NCBI RefSeq assembly: GCF_014199205.1 | Contig: NZ_JACIJD010000016.1 | Location: 1 to 64,000, forward strand | DNA length: 64,000 nucleotides | Origin: Muricoccus pecuniae | Lineage (GTDB): Bacteria > Pseudomonadota > Alphaproteobacteria > Acetobacterales > Acetobacteraceae | Direction: 5' to 3' | Shown: positions 54,611-63,476 of the stretch, piece by piece | How the letters are laid out: every line of letters starts with the position of its first letter | Position numbering within the stretch: the stretch's first letter is position 1 | Position numbers and translations under genes: made by a program | Notes under the pieces: model-generated | Databases searched by the model: none | What the model was told of the DNA's origin: nothing | What the model saw: the letters and a program-made list of their open reading frames with translations, nothing else

Positions 54611-54623
54611 CCGGGCGGGAGGA

Positions 54624-55079
54624 TCAGTCCCCCAGCCCCTGGAACATCCTCTGGAAGCGCTCGCGCGCGCGGGTGGGATGGGAAGCGGCGCGGGCCTGCT
54701 CGAGATTCGCCCTCGCCGCCTCGCCCTCGCCCACCACGACGAGGCCGACCATGCCCATCCCGTAATGCGGCTTGCACTGGATGCCGTAGATGCCCGGCCG
54801 GTCGAAGGTGACGGTGATCTCCTCGTTCATGCGGCCCTTGAAAAGGGGCGCGCCCTCGGGAGCCATGGCGGGGATCGACTCCGCGTTGTGGCCGGGGTTG
54901 CTCGCGCGGAAGCGCAGGCTGTCGCCGGGCGCGATGCGGAGGAGGGAGGGCTCGAAGACCATCATCCCCGCCTCGCCGCGGTCCAGCATCCGCACCTCGT
55001 GCTCCGCCGCCAGGGCCGGGCCGCCCAGCATGGCGCCCGCCATCAGCAGCCCGGCGATCGCCCGTGTCGAATTCCGCAT
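54624..55079 (-). CDS. Pseudoazurin (type 1 copper protein)
   Basis: A periplasmic electron carrier that commonly feeds nitrite or nitrous oxide reductases. The signal peptide ends at PALA (about residue 24). Copper ligands are His64 (PGHNAES), Cys102, His105 and Met110 (QCKPHYGMGM). 151 residues. The helical C-terminal tail (ARANLEQARAASHPTRA) is typical of pseudoazurins. It is convergent with the nar operon and supports a denitrification lifestyle. Confidence 0.93.
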   Translation of the reverse strand: MRNSTRAIAGLLMAGAMLGGPALAAEHEVRMLDRGEAGMMVFEPSLLRIAPGDSLRFRASNPGHNAESIPAMAPEGAPLFKGRMNEEITVTFDRPGIYGIQCKPHYGMGMVGLVVVGEGEAARANLEQARAASHPTRARERFQRMFQGLGD

Positions 55080-55383
55080 CTCGCTCTCCGTTCGCGCCGG
55101 GACTCCCTGCGGCTCCCTGTGGCGCTCGGGGCGAAGCCTGAGCCGGGCGCTCGGATTCGTCCTTGTCCTGGAACAAGGACGGCCGGCCTCTGCGCCTCCC
55201 GGCCGGCCGCGTGGCTGAGGAGACGCCCGGCATCCCGGCGGTCGCCTGTCCGGCCCCGGTCCTCAAGGAAAGATTCACGCATCTGACGATATAGAGAGCC
55301 CGGCACGGAGGAGAGGTCCCTGCGCCACCTCGCTGGCCTCCGCCCCCGGCCGGTGGGTGCGGAGAGGGGCCGGGAGCCCGCCG
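55080..55383. other. Divergent gap with a strong inverted repeat
   Basis: No gene seen between the divergent pseudoazurin and GGDEF-EAL genes. CGTCCTTGT (55158-55166) pairs perfectly with ACAAGGACG (55173-55181). A GGCCGGCC pair lies just after (about 55182-55210). TATAGA near 55292 could be a -10 element for the plus-strand gene, but I found no matching -35. Confidence 0.5.
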
Positions 55384-58300
55384 ATGCTCAGTCCTGCCCT
55401 CGCCGGCCGCAGCTGGCTCGCTCGCCTGCGCCGCTTCTGGCTGGGCGATGCATCCGCGGACGAGCGTGAGGACCGGCGGACCGGCAGGTGGCGCACCGTG
55501 GCGGCCCTTCTGGTCGGCTTGGCCATCGCCATCGGGACGGCTGGCTATCTTGCCTCCGGGCGGGAGGCGGCGCTCCGCGATGCGGAGCGCGAGGTGCGGA
55601 ACATCTCCCTCGTCCTCGCCGATTGGGTCGAGGACGGATTCCGGTCGGTCGAGCAGCTCGAGGGCGGCATCGCCGAGTGGGTGCGCGCCGAGGAGGGAAT
55701 CACGCCGGAGAACTTCCGGGAACGATTCGCGACCCTTGGCGCGCATGAGATGCTGCGCGCGCGCCTGGCCGCGGCGCCGAGGGTGGAGCGCCTCTTCCTG
55801 GCCGATCGCGACGGCGCACTTGTCGTGAACTCCGCCCTCTTCCCGGCGCCGGGGATCAGCGTCCTGGGGCGCGACTACTTCGAGGCACTGCGGAGCCCGG
55901 AGGGCGGCGACACCTATCTCAGCTCTCCCGTGCGGAACCAGGTCGATGGGAGGTGGTCGGTCTTCGTCGCGCACCGGCTACGCAACGCCGAGGGGGAGTT
56001 CCTCGGGATCGCCGGCGCCGCGATCGACCTTCGGCGCTTCGAGAGGTTCTTCAGCGGATTGGCGCTGGGTGCCAGCAGCTCCATCGCGCTGACCCGCCGC
56101 GATGCCGTCCTCCTCGCCAGGCATCCCTGGCTTGAGGACCGGGTCGGCAAGTCGCTCGCCAAGAGCGAGACCTTCACGAAGGTGCTGCCCGTGACGAGCT
56201 TCGGCAGCTTCCGCAGCGTCAGCACGCTGGACGGGGTGCAGCGGATCCTCGGGGTGAAGGCGCTCGACGCCTATCCGCTCGTGGTCGTCGCGACGCGCTC
56301 CTCCGACGAGGTGCTCGCGGACTGGCGGCGCGAGGCGAGGCATCTGGGCGGCGCGGCGGTGCTGCTGGAGGTTCTCATCCTCGCTGGCCTGCTCCTGACC
56401 AACCGCCAGGTGCGCGCACGCGCCGCGCTGCGCCGCATGGCCGCGGCGAAGGCCGCTGCGGAGGCCGATCTCTCCATCGCGCGGGAGAGGGAGGCCGCGG
56501 CCCAGGCCATCGCCGAGCGCGAGGGGGCGCTGCAGGCCGTCTTCGAGACGGGCACGGTGGGGGTGGCCGAGATCGACGCTTCCATATCGCGCTTCGTCCG
56601 CGTGAACCCGCGCTTCTGCGAGATGACCGGGCGCGCCGAGGCGGAGCTGCTCGGCGGCCTCGGCGTGGCCGACGTGGTCCATCCCGACGATCTCGAAGCC
56701 GATCTCGCGCGCTGGTACGCCATCCGGGATGCGGGCGGGGCGCGCGATGCCGAGAAGCGGTACCTGCGGCCCGACGGCTCCGTCCTCTGGGTGCGGCTGA
56801 GCATGACCGTCTCGGCGCGCGATGCCGAGGGGCGGCCGACGCGCTGCGTCGCCGTCGTCCAGGACATTACGGAGAGCCGCTCGGCCGCCGAGCGGCTGCG
56901 GGCGAGCGAGGCGCTGCTCCGGGTCGGCCAGAAGGTCGGGCGCATCGGCAGCTTCAGCCGCGACATCGCGACGGGGGCGCTCCAGTGCGGGGCGGAGACG
57001 CGCGAGATGTTCGGCCTGCCCGCGGGCGAGGAACCGATTCCGGCCGAGATCTGGATGGCTGGAGTCTTTCCCGAGGACAGGGAGCGGCTGGCCGCTACCA
57101 TCGCCGAGGCGATCGAGCAGGGCGCGCAGGAGGTCGCCGCCAAGTACCGGATCCAGCGCCTCACGGATGGCAGCCTGCGCCGTGTCGAGATGCGGGCTCG
57201 CTACGAGTTCGACGAGGCGGGGCGCCCCATCGGCTCGGTCGGCGTCGCCATCGATGTGACGGAGCGGGAGGAGGCGGAGGAGCGGCTGCGGGCCAACGAG
57301 GCCCTGTTGCGGCTGAGCATGGAGGTCGGGCATTTCGGCAGCTTCACCCGTGACTTCAGCTCGCAGGCTTTCACCTGCGGCCCGGAGACGCGCGCGCTGC
57401 TCGGGCTGCCCGCTGGCGACGAGCCGATCGCCCTGGCCACCTGGCTCGAGACGGTTCTGCCGGAGGAGCGCGAGGGGCTCGTGGCCCGCATCGCGGAGGC
57501 CCAGGCGGGGTGCCAGCCCGAGATCGCGCTGCAGTACCGGATGCTCCACTCCCGGACGGGTGAGCTGCGCTACATCGATGTGCGGGCCCGCTACGAGTAC
57601 GACGCCGGGGGGCGGCCGGTCCGCTCGGTCGGGGCCGTCATCGACGTCACGGAGCAGCGGCAGGCGGAGGCGCGGATCATGCACCTCGCGCGGCACGACG
57701 CCCTGACCGGCCTGCCCAACCGCGTGCTGTTCCGCGAGCGGCTGGACGAGGCTCTTCTCCGCGCGCGACGAGGGGAGGCCTTCGCGGTGCTCTGCCTCGA
57801 CCTCGACCGCTTCAAGGAGGTGAACGACACCCTCGGACATCCGGCCGGGGATGCGCTGCTCCGCGCCATCGCCGAGCGCCTGGCGGCCGAGCTGCGCGAG
57901 ACCGACACGCTCGCCCGGCTGGGCGGCGACGAATTCGCCATCATCCAGTCCGGCATCAGGCAGCCCGGCGACGCAACCATCCTGGCCCGCCGGCTGGTGG
58001 AGGTGGTCGGCGCCCCCCTCGACCTGGACGGGAACCATGTCGTGGTCGGGACCAGCATCGGCATCTCGGTCGCGCCGATGGACAGCCTGGAGGCCGACGC
58101 GCTGCTGAAGGGCGCGGACATGGCGCTCTACCGCGCGAAGGGCGAGGGGCGGGGGCGCTGGCGCTTTTTCGAGGCGGAGATGGATGCGCGCATGCAGCTG
58201 CGGCGGGTGCTGGAGCTGGACCTCCGGCGCGCGCTCACCGCCGGCGAGTTCGAGCTGCACTACCAGCCGGTCGTGGAGGTGGCGACGCGGCGCGTCCGGG

Positions 58301-58980
58301 GGGCGGAGGCGCTCATCCGCTGGCGCCACCCCGAGCGCGGGCTGGTATCGCCGGACAGCTTCATCCCGCTGGCGGAGGAGATCGGCCTCATCGTCCCGCT
58401 CGGGGAATGGGTCCTCATCCGCGCCTGCAAAGAGGCAGTGACCTGGCCCGGCGTGCCCAAGGTCGCGGTCAATCTCTCGCCCACGCAGTTCACCAGCCGC
58501 GGCCTGGTGGATGCGGTGGTCTCCGCGCTGGAGCTCTCCGGGCTCGAGCCCTCGCGGCTGGAGCTGGAGATCACCGAGACGGTGATGCTCAAGGACACCG
58601 AGGCGACGCTCGCCACGCTGCACCGGCTCAAGGCGCTCGGCGTCCGCATCGCGATGGACGACTTCGGCACGGGCTACTCCTCGCTGAGCTATCTCCAGCG
58701 CTTCCCCTTCGACAAGGTGAAGATCGACCGGAGCTTCACGAGCGGGTTGGAGCTTTCCCGGCAGAGCAACGCGATCGTGCGCGCCGTCACCGATCTCTGC
58801 GCGGGCCTCGACATGACGACCACCGCCGAGGGGGTCGAGACGGAGGAGCAACTGCGCGCGCTCCGGCGCGAGGGCTGCCAGGAGGCGCAGGGTTACCTGT
58901 TCAGCAGGCCCTGCCCGGCGGGTGAGATCCGGGGGGTGCTGGAGCGGCTGGAGCGGGACGCGTCCGTGCCGGCGGGGTAG
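55384..58980 (+). CDS. Membrane-bound PAS-GGDEF-EAL cyclic-di-GMP protein
   Basis: A 1198-residue signalling protein. Order: membrane helix (about 38-57), periplasmic Cache-type sensor (about 58-320), second helix (about 320-340), coiled coil, three PAS domains (about 380-500, 510-635, 640-765), GGDEF (motif GGDEF at about 848) and EAL (motif EAL at about 974, with DDFGTGYSSLSYL). Both catalytic motifs are intact, so it could make and degrade c-di-GMP. PAS 2 and 3 are tandem duplicates. GGGAG supports ATG 55384; GTG 55357 is an alternative. It stands alone. Control of biofilm, perhaps including the curli genes, is plausible but unproven. Confidence 0.95.
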   Translation: MLSPALAGRSWLARLRRFWLGDASADEREDRRTGRWRTVAALLVGLAIAIGTAGYLASGREAALRDAEREVRNISLVLADWVEDGFRSVEQLEGGIAEWVRAEEGITPENFRERFATLGAHEMLRARLAAAPRVERLFLADRDGALVVNSALFPAPGISVLGRDYFEALRSPEGGDTYLSSPVRNQVDGRWSVFVAHRLRNAEGEFLGIAGAAIDLRRFERFFSGLALGASSSIALTRRDAVLLARHPWLEDRVGKSLAKSETFTKVLPVTSFGSFRSVSTLDGVQRILGVKALDAYPLVVVATRSSDEVLADWRREARHLGGAAVLLEVLILAGLLLTNRQVRARAALRRMAAAKAAAEADLSIAREREAAAQAIAEREGALQAVFETGTVGVAEIDASISRFVRVNPRFCEMTGRAEAELLGGLGVADVVHPDDLEADLARWYAIRDAGGARDAEKRYLRPDGSVLWVRLSMTVSARDAEGRPTRCVAVVQDITESRSAAERLRASEALLRVGQKVGRIGSFSRDIATGALQCGAETREMFGLPAGEEPIPAEIWMAGVFPEDRERLAATIAEAIEQGAQEVAAKYRIQRLTDGSLRRVEMRARYEFDEAGRPIGSVGVAIDVTEREEAEERLRANEALLRLSMEVGHFGSFTRDFSSQAFTCGPETRALLGLPAGDEPIALATWLETVLPEEREGLVARIAEAQAGCQPEIALQYRMLHSRTGELRYIDVRARYEYDAGGRPVRSVGAVIDVTEQRQAEARIMHLARHDALTGLPNRVLFRERLDEALLRARRGEAFAVLCLDLDRFKEVNDTLGHPAGDALLRAIAERLAAELRETDTLARLGGDEFAIIQSGIRQPGDATILARRLVEVVGAPLDLDGNHVVVGTSIGISVAPMDSLEADALLKGADMALYRAKGEGRGRWRFFEAEMDARMQLRRVLELDLRRALTAGEFELHYQPVVEVATRRVRGAEALIRWRHPERGLVSPDSFIPLAEEIGLIVPLGEWVLIRACKEAVTWPGVPKVAVNLSPTQFTSRGLVDAVVSALELSGLEPSRLELEITETVMLKDTEATLATLHRLKALGVRIAMDDFGTGYSSLSYLQRFPFDKVKIDRSFTSGLELSRQSNAIVRAVTDLCAGLDMTTTAEGVETEEQLRALRREGCQEAQGYLFSRPCPAGEIRGVLERLERDASVPAG

Positions 58981-59098
58981 GGCGGAAGCGGGCTCAGCCC
59001 TCGGGCGCACGCCCCGGTGGCGGGGCGCCGTTCAGCCAGGCCCGGGGGCGGCGGATGCGGTCGGCGGCCACGAAGGCCTCGATCGCCTGAAACGCCAC

Positions 59099-59128
59099 GG
59101 GCCCGCATCGCTTATGGCGAGCGGGCCC
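59099..59128. terminator. Strong convergent terminator hairpin
   Basis: GGGCCCGC (59099-59106) and TCGC pair with GCGA and GCGGGCCC (59121-59128), with one bulged A and a TTATG loop. It lies between the convergent GGDEF-EAL and DUF3618 genes and can end transcription from both. Confidence 0.75.
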
Positions 59129-59177
59129 GGAACGGAGCCGGCCGCCCTCGCGGGCGACTGGCCGGATGATGGTGCCC

Positions 59178-60383
59178 CTAGCCCTGGCGGGGGGCGTCGG
59201 GCGTGGCTCCCGCTTCCTCGACATTGCGCTTCGCCTCGCCCGCCACGTCGCGCAGCGCCTCGCCGGCCACGTGCGTGACGTCCGAGGCAACCTTGCCGAG
59301 CACCTCCCCGGCGGCGGAGAGGCCGCCCTTGTCCAGCCCTTCCTTCGCCTCGGAATAGCTCGTGGCGAGCTGCTCCTGCACCTGCTCGATGCCGTCCTCC
59401 GCCGCCGTGCGGACGTTGTCGTAGGTCTCGCGCGCCACCTCGCCGACACGCCCGGCGACGCTGTCGCGCGCCTCGCCCATCAACTGGTCCTCGGCGCGGG
59501 TCCGGGGGAGGATCGCGCCGATCGCGGCACCGAGGGCGAGGCCGAGCGCGCCGAGGAGCAGGGGCTGCGCCTCGCTCAGCTGTCCGACCCCGCGCGCGGC
59601 CATGGAGGCCTGGCGGGAAGCCGCATCCATCCCGCCGCCTGCCGCGCCGGCCGCGCGATGGGTGAGGGAACCGATGCCGTGCATCGCCCGGTTCGCGGCA
59701 TCGGCCACGCCATCGACGATGTCGGAACCGGCGGCGGCGGCGCGGGAGGCCGCGTCGCTCGCCGCGGAGGCGGTGCGGTGGAAGACATCGGTCGTCGCCG
59801 TCGCCGCATCGGAGGCGGCATCGCTGATCGCCGAGGCCGCGCCGGAAGCGGCGCCGCCCACGGCCGAGGCGGCGCGGGAGGCTGCGTCCCCTACCGCATC
59901 GGCCGCCTCGCCCGCGCGGGCCGTCGTGTTGTCGACCATGTCGGAGACGCGGGCGCGCGTGCCGCCCGTGCGGGCGCGGCCAACCGGCATGCTGCCGACA
60001 TAGGCACCCGTCTGCGCGCTGCCGACATAGGCATCCGTCTCCGGCGGGGGCAGGAGGCGGGGGCCGGTGTCATAGGTGCTGCGGACCGCCGTGCCGGACG
60101 ACTTGTTGTTCGACAGCAGCAGCCAGGCGATGCCGGCGCCGATCAGCGCGACGGGCAGCGGATTGTCGCGGACCGAGCTGCCGAGGTTGCGGGCGAACTC
60201 CGCCCCGCCAGAGCCGCGGGCGTAGTCGGCGATCTGGTCGATCGCCTGGTCCATCATCTGGCCCGGCGCGAGCTTGCCCCGCAGCGCGTCCAGCGTGTCC
60301 GACACGTTCGAGCGCGTGCGCTCCACCTCGGACTCGATCTCCCGCGCGGACTTGTCGCCGGGGTTCATGGTCGTCCCGCTCAT
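59178..60383 (-). CDS. DUF3618 membrane protein with long Ala/Asp/Ser repeat helix
   Basis: A 401-residue protein. The N-terminal DUF3618 motif is AREIESEVERTRSNVSDTLDALRGKL, followed by one membrane segment (LPVALIGAGIAWLLL, about 77-91). Next is a very repetitive region (DAASRAASAVGGAASGAAS and similar, about 150-260), a second hydrophobic segment (LLLGALGLALGAAIGAIL) and an amphipathic C-terminal helix. It resembles ElaB/YqjD or LEA-like envelope proteins. It is third in an overlapping operon. Function unknown; envelope or stress role likely. Confidence 0.82.
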   Translation of the reverse strand: MSGTTMNPGDKSAREIESEVERTRSNVSDTLDALRGKLAPGQMMDQAIDQIADYARGSGGAEFARNLGSSVRDNPLPVALIGAGIAWLLLSNNKSSGTAVRSTYDTGPRLLPPPETDAYVGSAQTGAYVGSMPVGRARTGGTRARVSDMVDNTTARAGEAADAVGDAASRAASAVGGAASGAASAISDAASDAATATTDVFHRTASAASDAASRAAAAGSDIVDGVADAANRAMHGIGSLTHRAAGAAGGGMDAASRQASMAARGVGQLSEAQPLLLGALGLALGAAIGAILPRTRAEDQLMGEARDSVAGRVGEVARETYDNVRTAAEDGIEQVQEQLATSYSEAKEGLDKGGLSAAGEVLGKVASDVTHVAGEALRDVAGEAKRNVEEAGATPDAPRQG

Positions 60384-60775
60384 CGCACCTGCTCCTTGAC
60401 GACGCCCGCGTCACGCGAGAGCTGCGTGACGGTCCGGTCGGGTGTGAGGTTGGATGCCTTGAGGCGGCTCAGCCCGCCACGCAGCACGATGTATCCGATA
60501 AGGGCCACCGCCACGGCCACGATCAGCGCGGAGACGGTGGCGGAGAGGCCGGCATACTCGACCAGCGCCGCGACGGCCGCCTGGAGCAGCACGATCAGCG
60601 AGGCGAGCAGCAGGAAGGCGCCGACCGCGATGGCCCCGGCGGCGGCGCCGGCGATCGTCACCTTCTCGCCGATCTCGGCGCGGGCGAGCTGGACCTCCTT
60701 GCGGACCAGCGTGGATGTCTGGTCGACGAGGTCCCCGAGCAGGTCGGGGATGGACCGGTCGTTGGAATGGCTCAC
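60380..60775 (-). CDS. Holin-X/DUF1469 family membrane protein
   Basis: A 131-residue protein with the family motif LLGDLVDQTSTLVRKEVQLARAEIGEK followed by two membrane helices (GAIAVGAFLLLASLIVLLQA and ALIVAVAVALIGYIVL). Called phage-holin-like but common in envelope stress operons, not in phage. GTG at 60775 overlaps the stop of the upstream gene, and the stop overlaps the DUF3618 start (ATGA). Three genes with four-base overlaps form one operon. Confidence 0.9.
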   Translation of the reverse strand: MSHSNDRSIPDLLGDLVDQTSTLVRKEVQLARAEIGEKVTIAGAAAGAIAVGAFLLLASLIVLLQAAVAALVEYAGLSATVSALIVAVAVALIGYIVLRGGLSRLKASNLTPDRTVTQLSRDAGVVKEQVR

Positions 60776-61593
60776 AGCGGCGTCTCCGACCGTTCGTTCG
60801 GCATGGGGGAGGAGATGCCGCCGCCCGTGGCGGGCATGGCCGCAGCGCCGGCCGGCCGGGCCGTGACCTCACCCGTCGCGCCGACGGGCATGCTGCCGGG
60901 CGTGGCTTCGCCCGGGCGATGGGCCGCGGCGCCGCCGAGGCTGGCGGCCGCCATCGTCATCGGCCGCGCACTATGGCCACCGGACGGAGACCATCCGGGA
61001 GCGGTGGCGGGGGTGGCGGGCGCGGGGTGGCCCATCGGGTGCCCACCGGACATCCCAGTGGACGTTCTAGTAGACATCCCGCTGGAATGCCCGCTCGTGG
61101 TGCCCTCGGACGAGCTCCTGGCGAAGCGGGCGAGGGCGAAGCCCGCCAGGGCCGCGACGCCGAAGAAGGCGGCGGGCTGGCGGCGGGCGAAGTCGGTCAC
61201 GTCCTGCACGAGCTGGCCCGCGCTGCGGTCCCGCAGGGCGGACGAGATGCCTTCGACCGAATCCGCGGCCACGCGCACATGGCGGGCGATCTCGGGCGAG
61301 CTGCCCTCCAGGTCGTCGGCGGCGTGGCGGATGGCGGTGGCGAAGCCCGAGGCGCGCTCGGCCGCCGCGGCCTTGCCCTCCTCGGCAAGGCCTTCCGCCC
61401 GCTCGCGCGCCGCATCGACCAGCTCCTCCGTCCGCGTGCTCGCCTCGTCGGCGGCGCTGGCGAGGGTCTCGCGGACTTGGCCCGCCGCCTCCCCGGCACC
61501 GGCCTGGATCCGGCTGGCGGCGGCCTGCGCGTCCTCGCGCATGGCGGTGAGGGGTTCGGTCGAGGGGGGTATCGTTTCTGGCCTGTCACTCAT
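60772..61593 (-). CDS. Coiled-coil envelope protein with one membrane segment and Gly/Ser/Met tail
   Basis: No named family fits with certainty. The 273-residue protein starts with amphipathic helices like those of ElaB/YqjD (REDAQAAASRIQAGAGEAAGQV), then has a single hydrophobic segment (PAAFFGVAALAGFALARF, about 140-157). A low-complexity tail of Gly, Ser, Thr, Met, His and Pro (SGHSSGMSTRTSTGMSGGH) follows. It heads the three-gene operon with the holin-X and DUF3618 genes. Metal binding by the His/Met tail is conceivable but unproven. Confidence 0.75.
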   Translation of the reverse strand: MSDRPETIPPSTEPLTAMREDAQAAASRIQAGAGEAAGQVRETLASAADEASTRTEELVDAARERAEGLAEEGKAAAAERASGFATAIRHAADDLEGSSPEIARHVRVAADSVEGISSALRDRSAGQLVQDVTDFARRQPAAFFGVAALAGFALARFARSSSEGTTSGHSSGMSTRTSTGMSGGHPMGHPAPATPATAPGWSPSGGHSARPMTMAAASLGGAAAHRPGEATPGSMPVGATGEVTARPAGAAAMPATGGGISSPMPNERSETPL

Positions 61594-61842
61594 CGCAGAT
61601 CCTCCGGGCAGGGCCTCCGGTTGCCCCGGACCGGGGCGGGCTGCCGCGGAGGAAACCCCATTGCGCGGCATTGGTTCCCTGCCGCCGCCATTCCTTCCGC
61701 TATCGGCCCTCCATCAGCCCTCTGGCGGGGCGCCGCGGCCCCGCCCTCACCCGTGGGGCAGGAGCGTGCTATGAGGGGCTTACCGGCGATGGGGCGCGGC
61801 GCCCCTGCGCCGCACCCGCCCCTGCTCCGAGAGGTCCCTCCC

Positions 61843-63093
61843 GTGCCCCTGCTGGGCTGCATCGCCGACGACTTCACCGGCGCGACCGATCTCGCCAACA
61901 CCCTCGCCAAGGGCGGCCTGAGGACCGTGCTGCTGATCGGCACGCCTGGCGGCCCGCTGCCCGAGGCCGATGCGCTGGTCGTCTCGCTGGGCACCCGCAC
62001 GGCCTCGGCGCGCGAGGCGGTGGCGGGGAGCATGGCGGCCTGCGAGGCGCTGCTGGCCGCGGGCTGCCGCCAGATCCTGCTGGACGATTCCTCCGCCTTC
62101 GACCCCGTCGCGGAGAGCCATCTCGGCCCCGTGGCGGACGCGCTGGTGCGCCGGCTGGATGCCGGCTTCGCCCCGGTCTGCCCGGCCACCCCGGCGGCGG
62201 GGCGGACGGTCTACCAGGGGCATGTATTCCTCGGCGCGTCGCTGCTGGGCGAGGGCGGGATGGGCCCCGGCCCCCGCGCGCCGGGGCGGGACCCGAACCT
62301 TCTCCGCCTGCTCGGCGCGCAGGTGGACGGCGCGGTCGGGCTCGTGCCGGTCACGGTGGTGGAGAAGGGGGCCTCGGCGATCCGCCGCGCCATGACGGGG
62401 CTGAAGGAGGGCGGGCGGCGCTACGCCGTGGTGGACGCCTTTACCGACGCGCATCTTCTGGCGATCGGAGAGGCGGCGGCGGGCCAAGCGCTCGTCATCG
62501 GCGGCCCGGGCATCGCCCTCGGCCTGCCCGCGAACTTCCGTGCGGCGGGGCTCCTGCCGCCGAGCGACGACGCGGTGGCCCTACCGGCCCCCCATGGGCG
62601 TGCGGCCGTGCTCGCGGGCTCCCTCTCCCGCTCCACCCTCGGGCAGATCGGCTTCGCACGGGACCGCATGCACACGCTGGAGCTGGACGCGCTGGAGGTG
62701 CCGGATGCGGAGGCCCTCACCAGGGCGGCGCTGGACTGGGCGGAGGGGCTGCTGGAGGAAGGGCCGGTGCTGATCGCCGCCTCGGCCATGCCCGACCGTG
62801 TCGCGGAGCTGCGCCGACGCCTCGGGCCGGAGCGCGCGGGCGCGCTGGTGGAGGCGGCGCTCGCCGGGATCGCCGCGGGGCTGGTGGAGCGGGGCGTGGG
62901 GCGGATGGTGGTGGCGGGAAGCGAGACCTCGGCCGCCGTCGTCTCGCGGCTCGGGATCCGGCAGCTCCGCATCGGCGCGGAGATCGACCCCGGTATTCCC
63001 TGGACATCCGCGGGGCCGGAGGGGCCGCATCTGGCGCTGAAGTCGGGCGCCAACGGGGCGCGCGATCTCTTCCTGAAGGCCTTCGAAACCTGA
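61843..63093 (+). CDS. Second DUF1537 four-carbon acid sugar kinase (OtnK-like)
   Basis: A 416-residue acid-sugar kinase with the family opening CIADDFTGATDLANTL, a substrate region (ILLDDSSAFDPVAESHLGPV) and the ATP-binding end VVAGSETSAAVV and LALKSGANG. It is recognisably related to the kinase at 23868 but differs in the substrate loop (DDSSAFDPVAESHLG against KYCSTFDSTPRGNIG). This implies another acid sugar. GAGAGG 8 bases before GTG 61843 gives the family start; ATG 61771 has a decent ribosome site too. No dehydrogenase, aldolase or transporter gene is adjacent. Confidence 0.9.
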   Translation: MPLLGCIADDFTGATDLANTLAKGGLRTVLLIGTPGGPLPEADALVVSLGTRTASAREAVAGSMAACEALLAAGCRQILLDDSSAFDPVAESHLGPVADALVRRLDAGFAPVCPATPAAGRTVYQGHVFLGASLLGEGGMGPGPRAPGRDPNLLRLLGAQVDGAVGLVPVTVVEKGASAIRRAMTGLKEGGRRYAVVDAFTDAHLLAIGEAAAGQALVIGGPGIALGLPANFRAAGLLPPSDDAVALPAPHGRAAVLAGSLSRSTLGQIGFARDRMHTLELDALEVPDAEALTRAALDWAEGLLEEGPVLIAASAMPDRVAELRRRLGPERAGALVEAALAGIAAGLVERGVGRMVVAGSETSAAVVSRLGIRQLRIGAEIDPGIPWTSAGPEGPHLALKSGANGARDLFLKAFET

Positions 63094-63099
63094 TCCCTC

Positions 63100-63115
63100 C
63101 CGGCCCTCGGGCCGG
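63100..63115 (+). terminator. Palindromic hairpin after the kinase
   Basis: CCGGCCC (63100-63106) and GGGCCGG (63109-63115) follow the stop by 6 bases. The loop is small and no T run follows. Confidence 0.4.
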
Positions 63116-63217
63116 AATGCTGGGCCGCACGTCCGGGGCCGGGAGTATGTCTCCCGTGCCCCGGTGCGGGCTCACCCTGCCCGAGCGAATTGGGCCGGAG
63201 CGGGGTGGGTCAGCGCC

Positions 63218-63331
63218 TCAGAAGCCGATCTGGCCGTCAGCGAGGCGGTCGAGGCCCGCGCGGTGGACCGCACGGCCGACCAGGACGTTGACGACGATCA
63301 GGGCCACGAGGCCGGCAGCGAATGCGAACAT
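63218..63331 (-). CDS. 37-residue single-pass membrane peptide
   Basis: Function not known. The frame reads MFAFAAGLVALIVVNVLVGR and then a basic-amphipathic end (AVHRAGLDRLADGQIGF). One membrane helix spans about residues 3-18. AAGGAG lies 9 bases before ATG 63331. Size, hydrophobic core and ribosome site are like known small membrane proteins. Too short to be confident without homologues. Confidence 0.55.
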   Translation of the reverse strand: MFAFAAGLVALIVVNVLVGRAVHRAGLDRLADGQIGF

Positions 63332-63452
63332 GCAAGGATTCTCCTTTGCCTGTTCCTCCCTTCACCTGCCCCGCATGTTGCACCGCACAAACCGCCGCGC
63401 AAGGGTCTGGCCGGATCGTGACCTAACGGATTTGTGATTGTGGCTTTTCCGC

Positions 63453-63476
63453 ACGCCTGAGGACCTCCCTAGGCGT
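63453..63476 (-). terminator. Hairpin at the end of the protease gene
   Basis: ACGCCT (63453-63458) pairs with AGGCGT (63471-63476), the latter overlapping the stop codon. It could end the minus-strand protease transcript; no T run follows. Confidence 0.4.

Noticed and set aside
60380-60775. A phage holin, suggesting a prophage
   Set aside because: No phage structural, lysis or integrase genes are near. This family is common in bacterial envelope operons.
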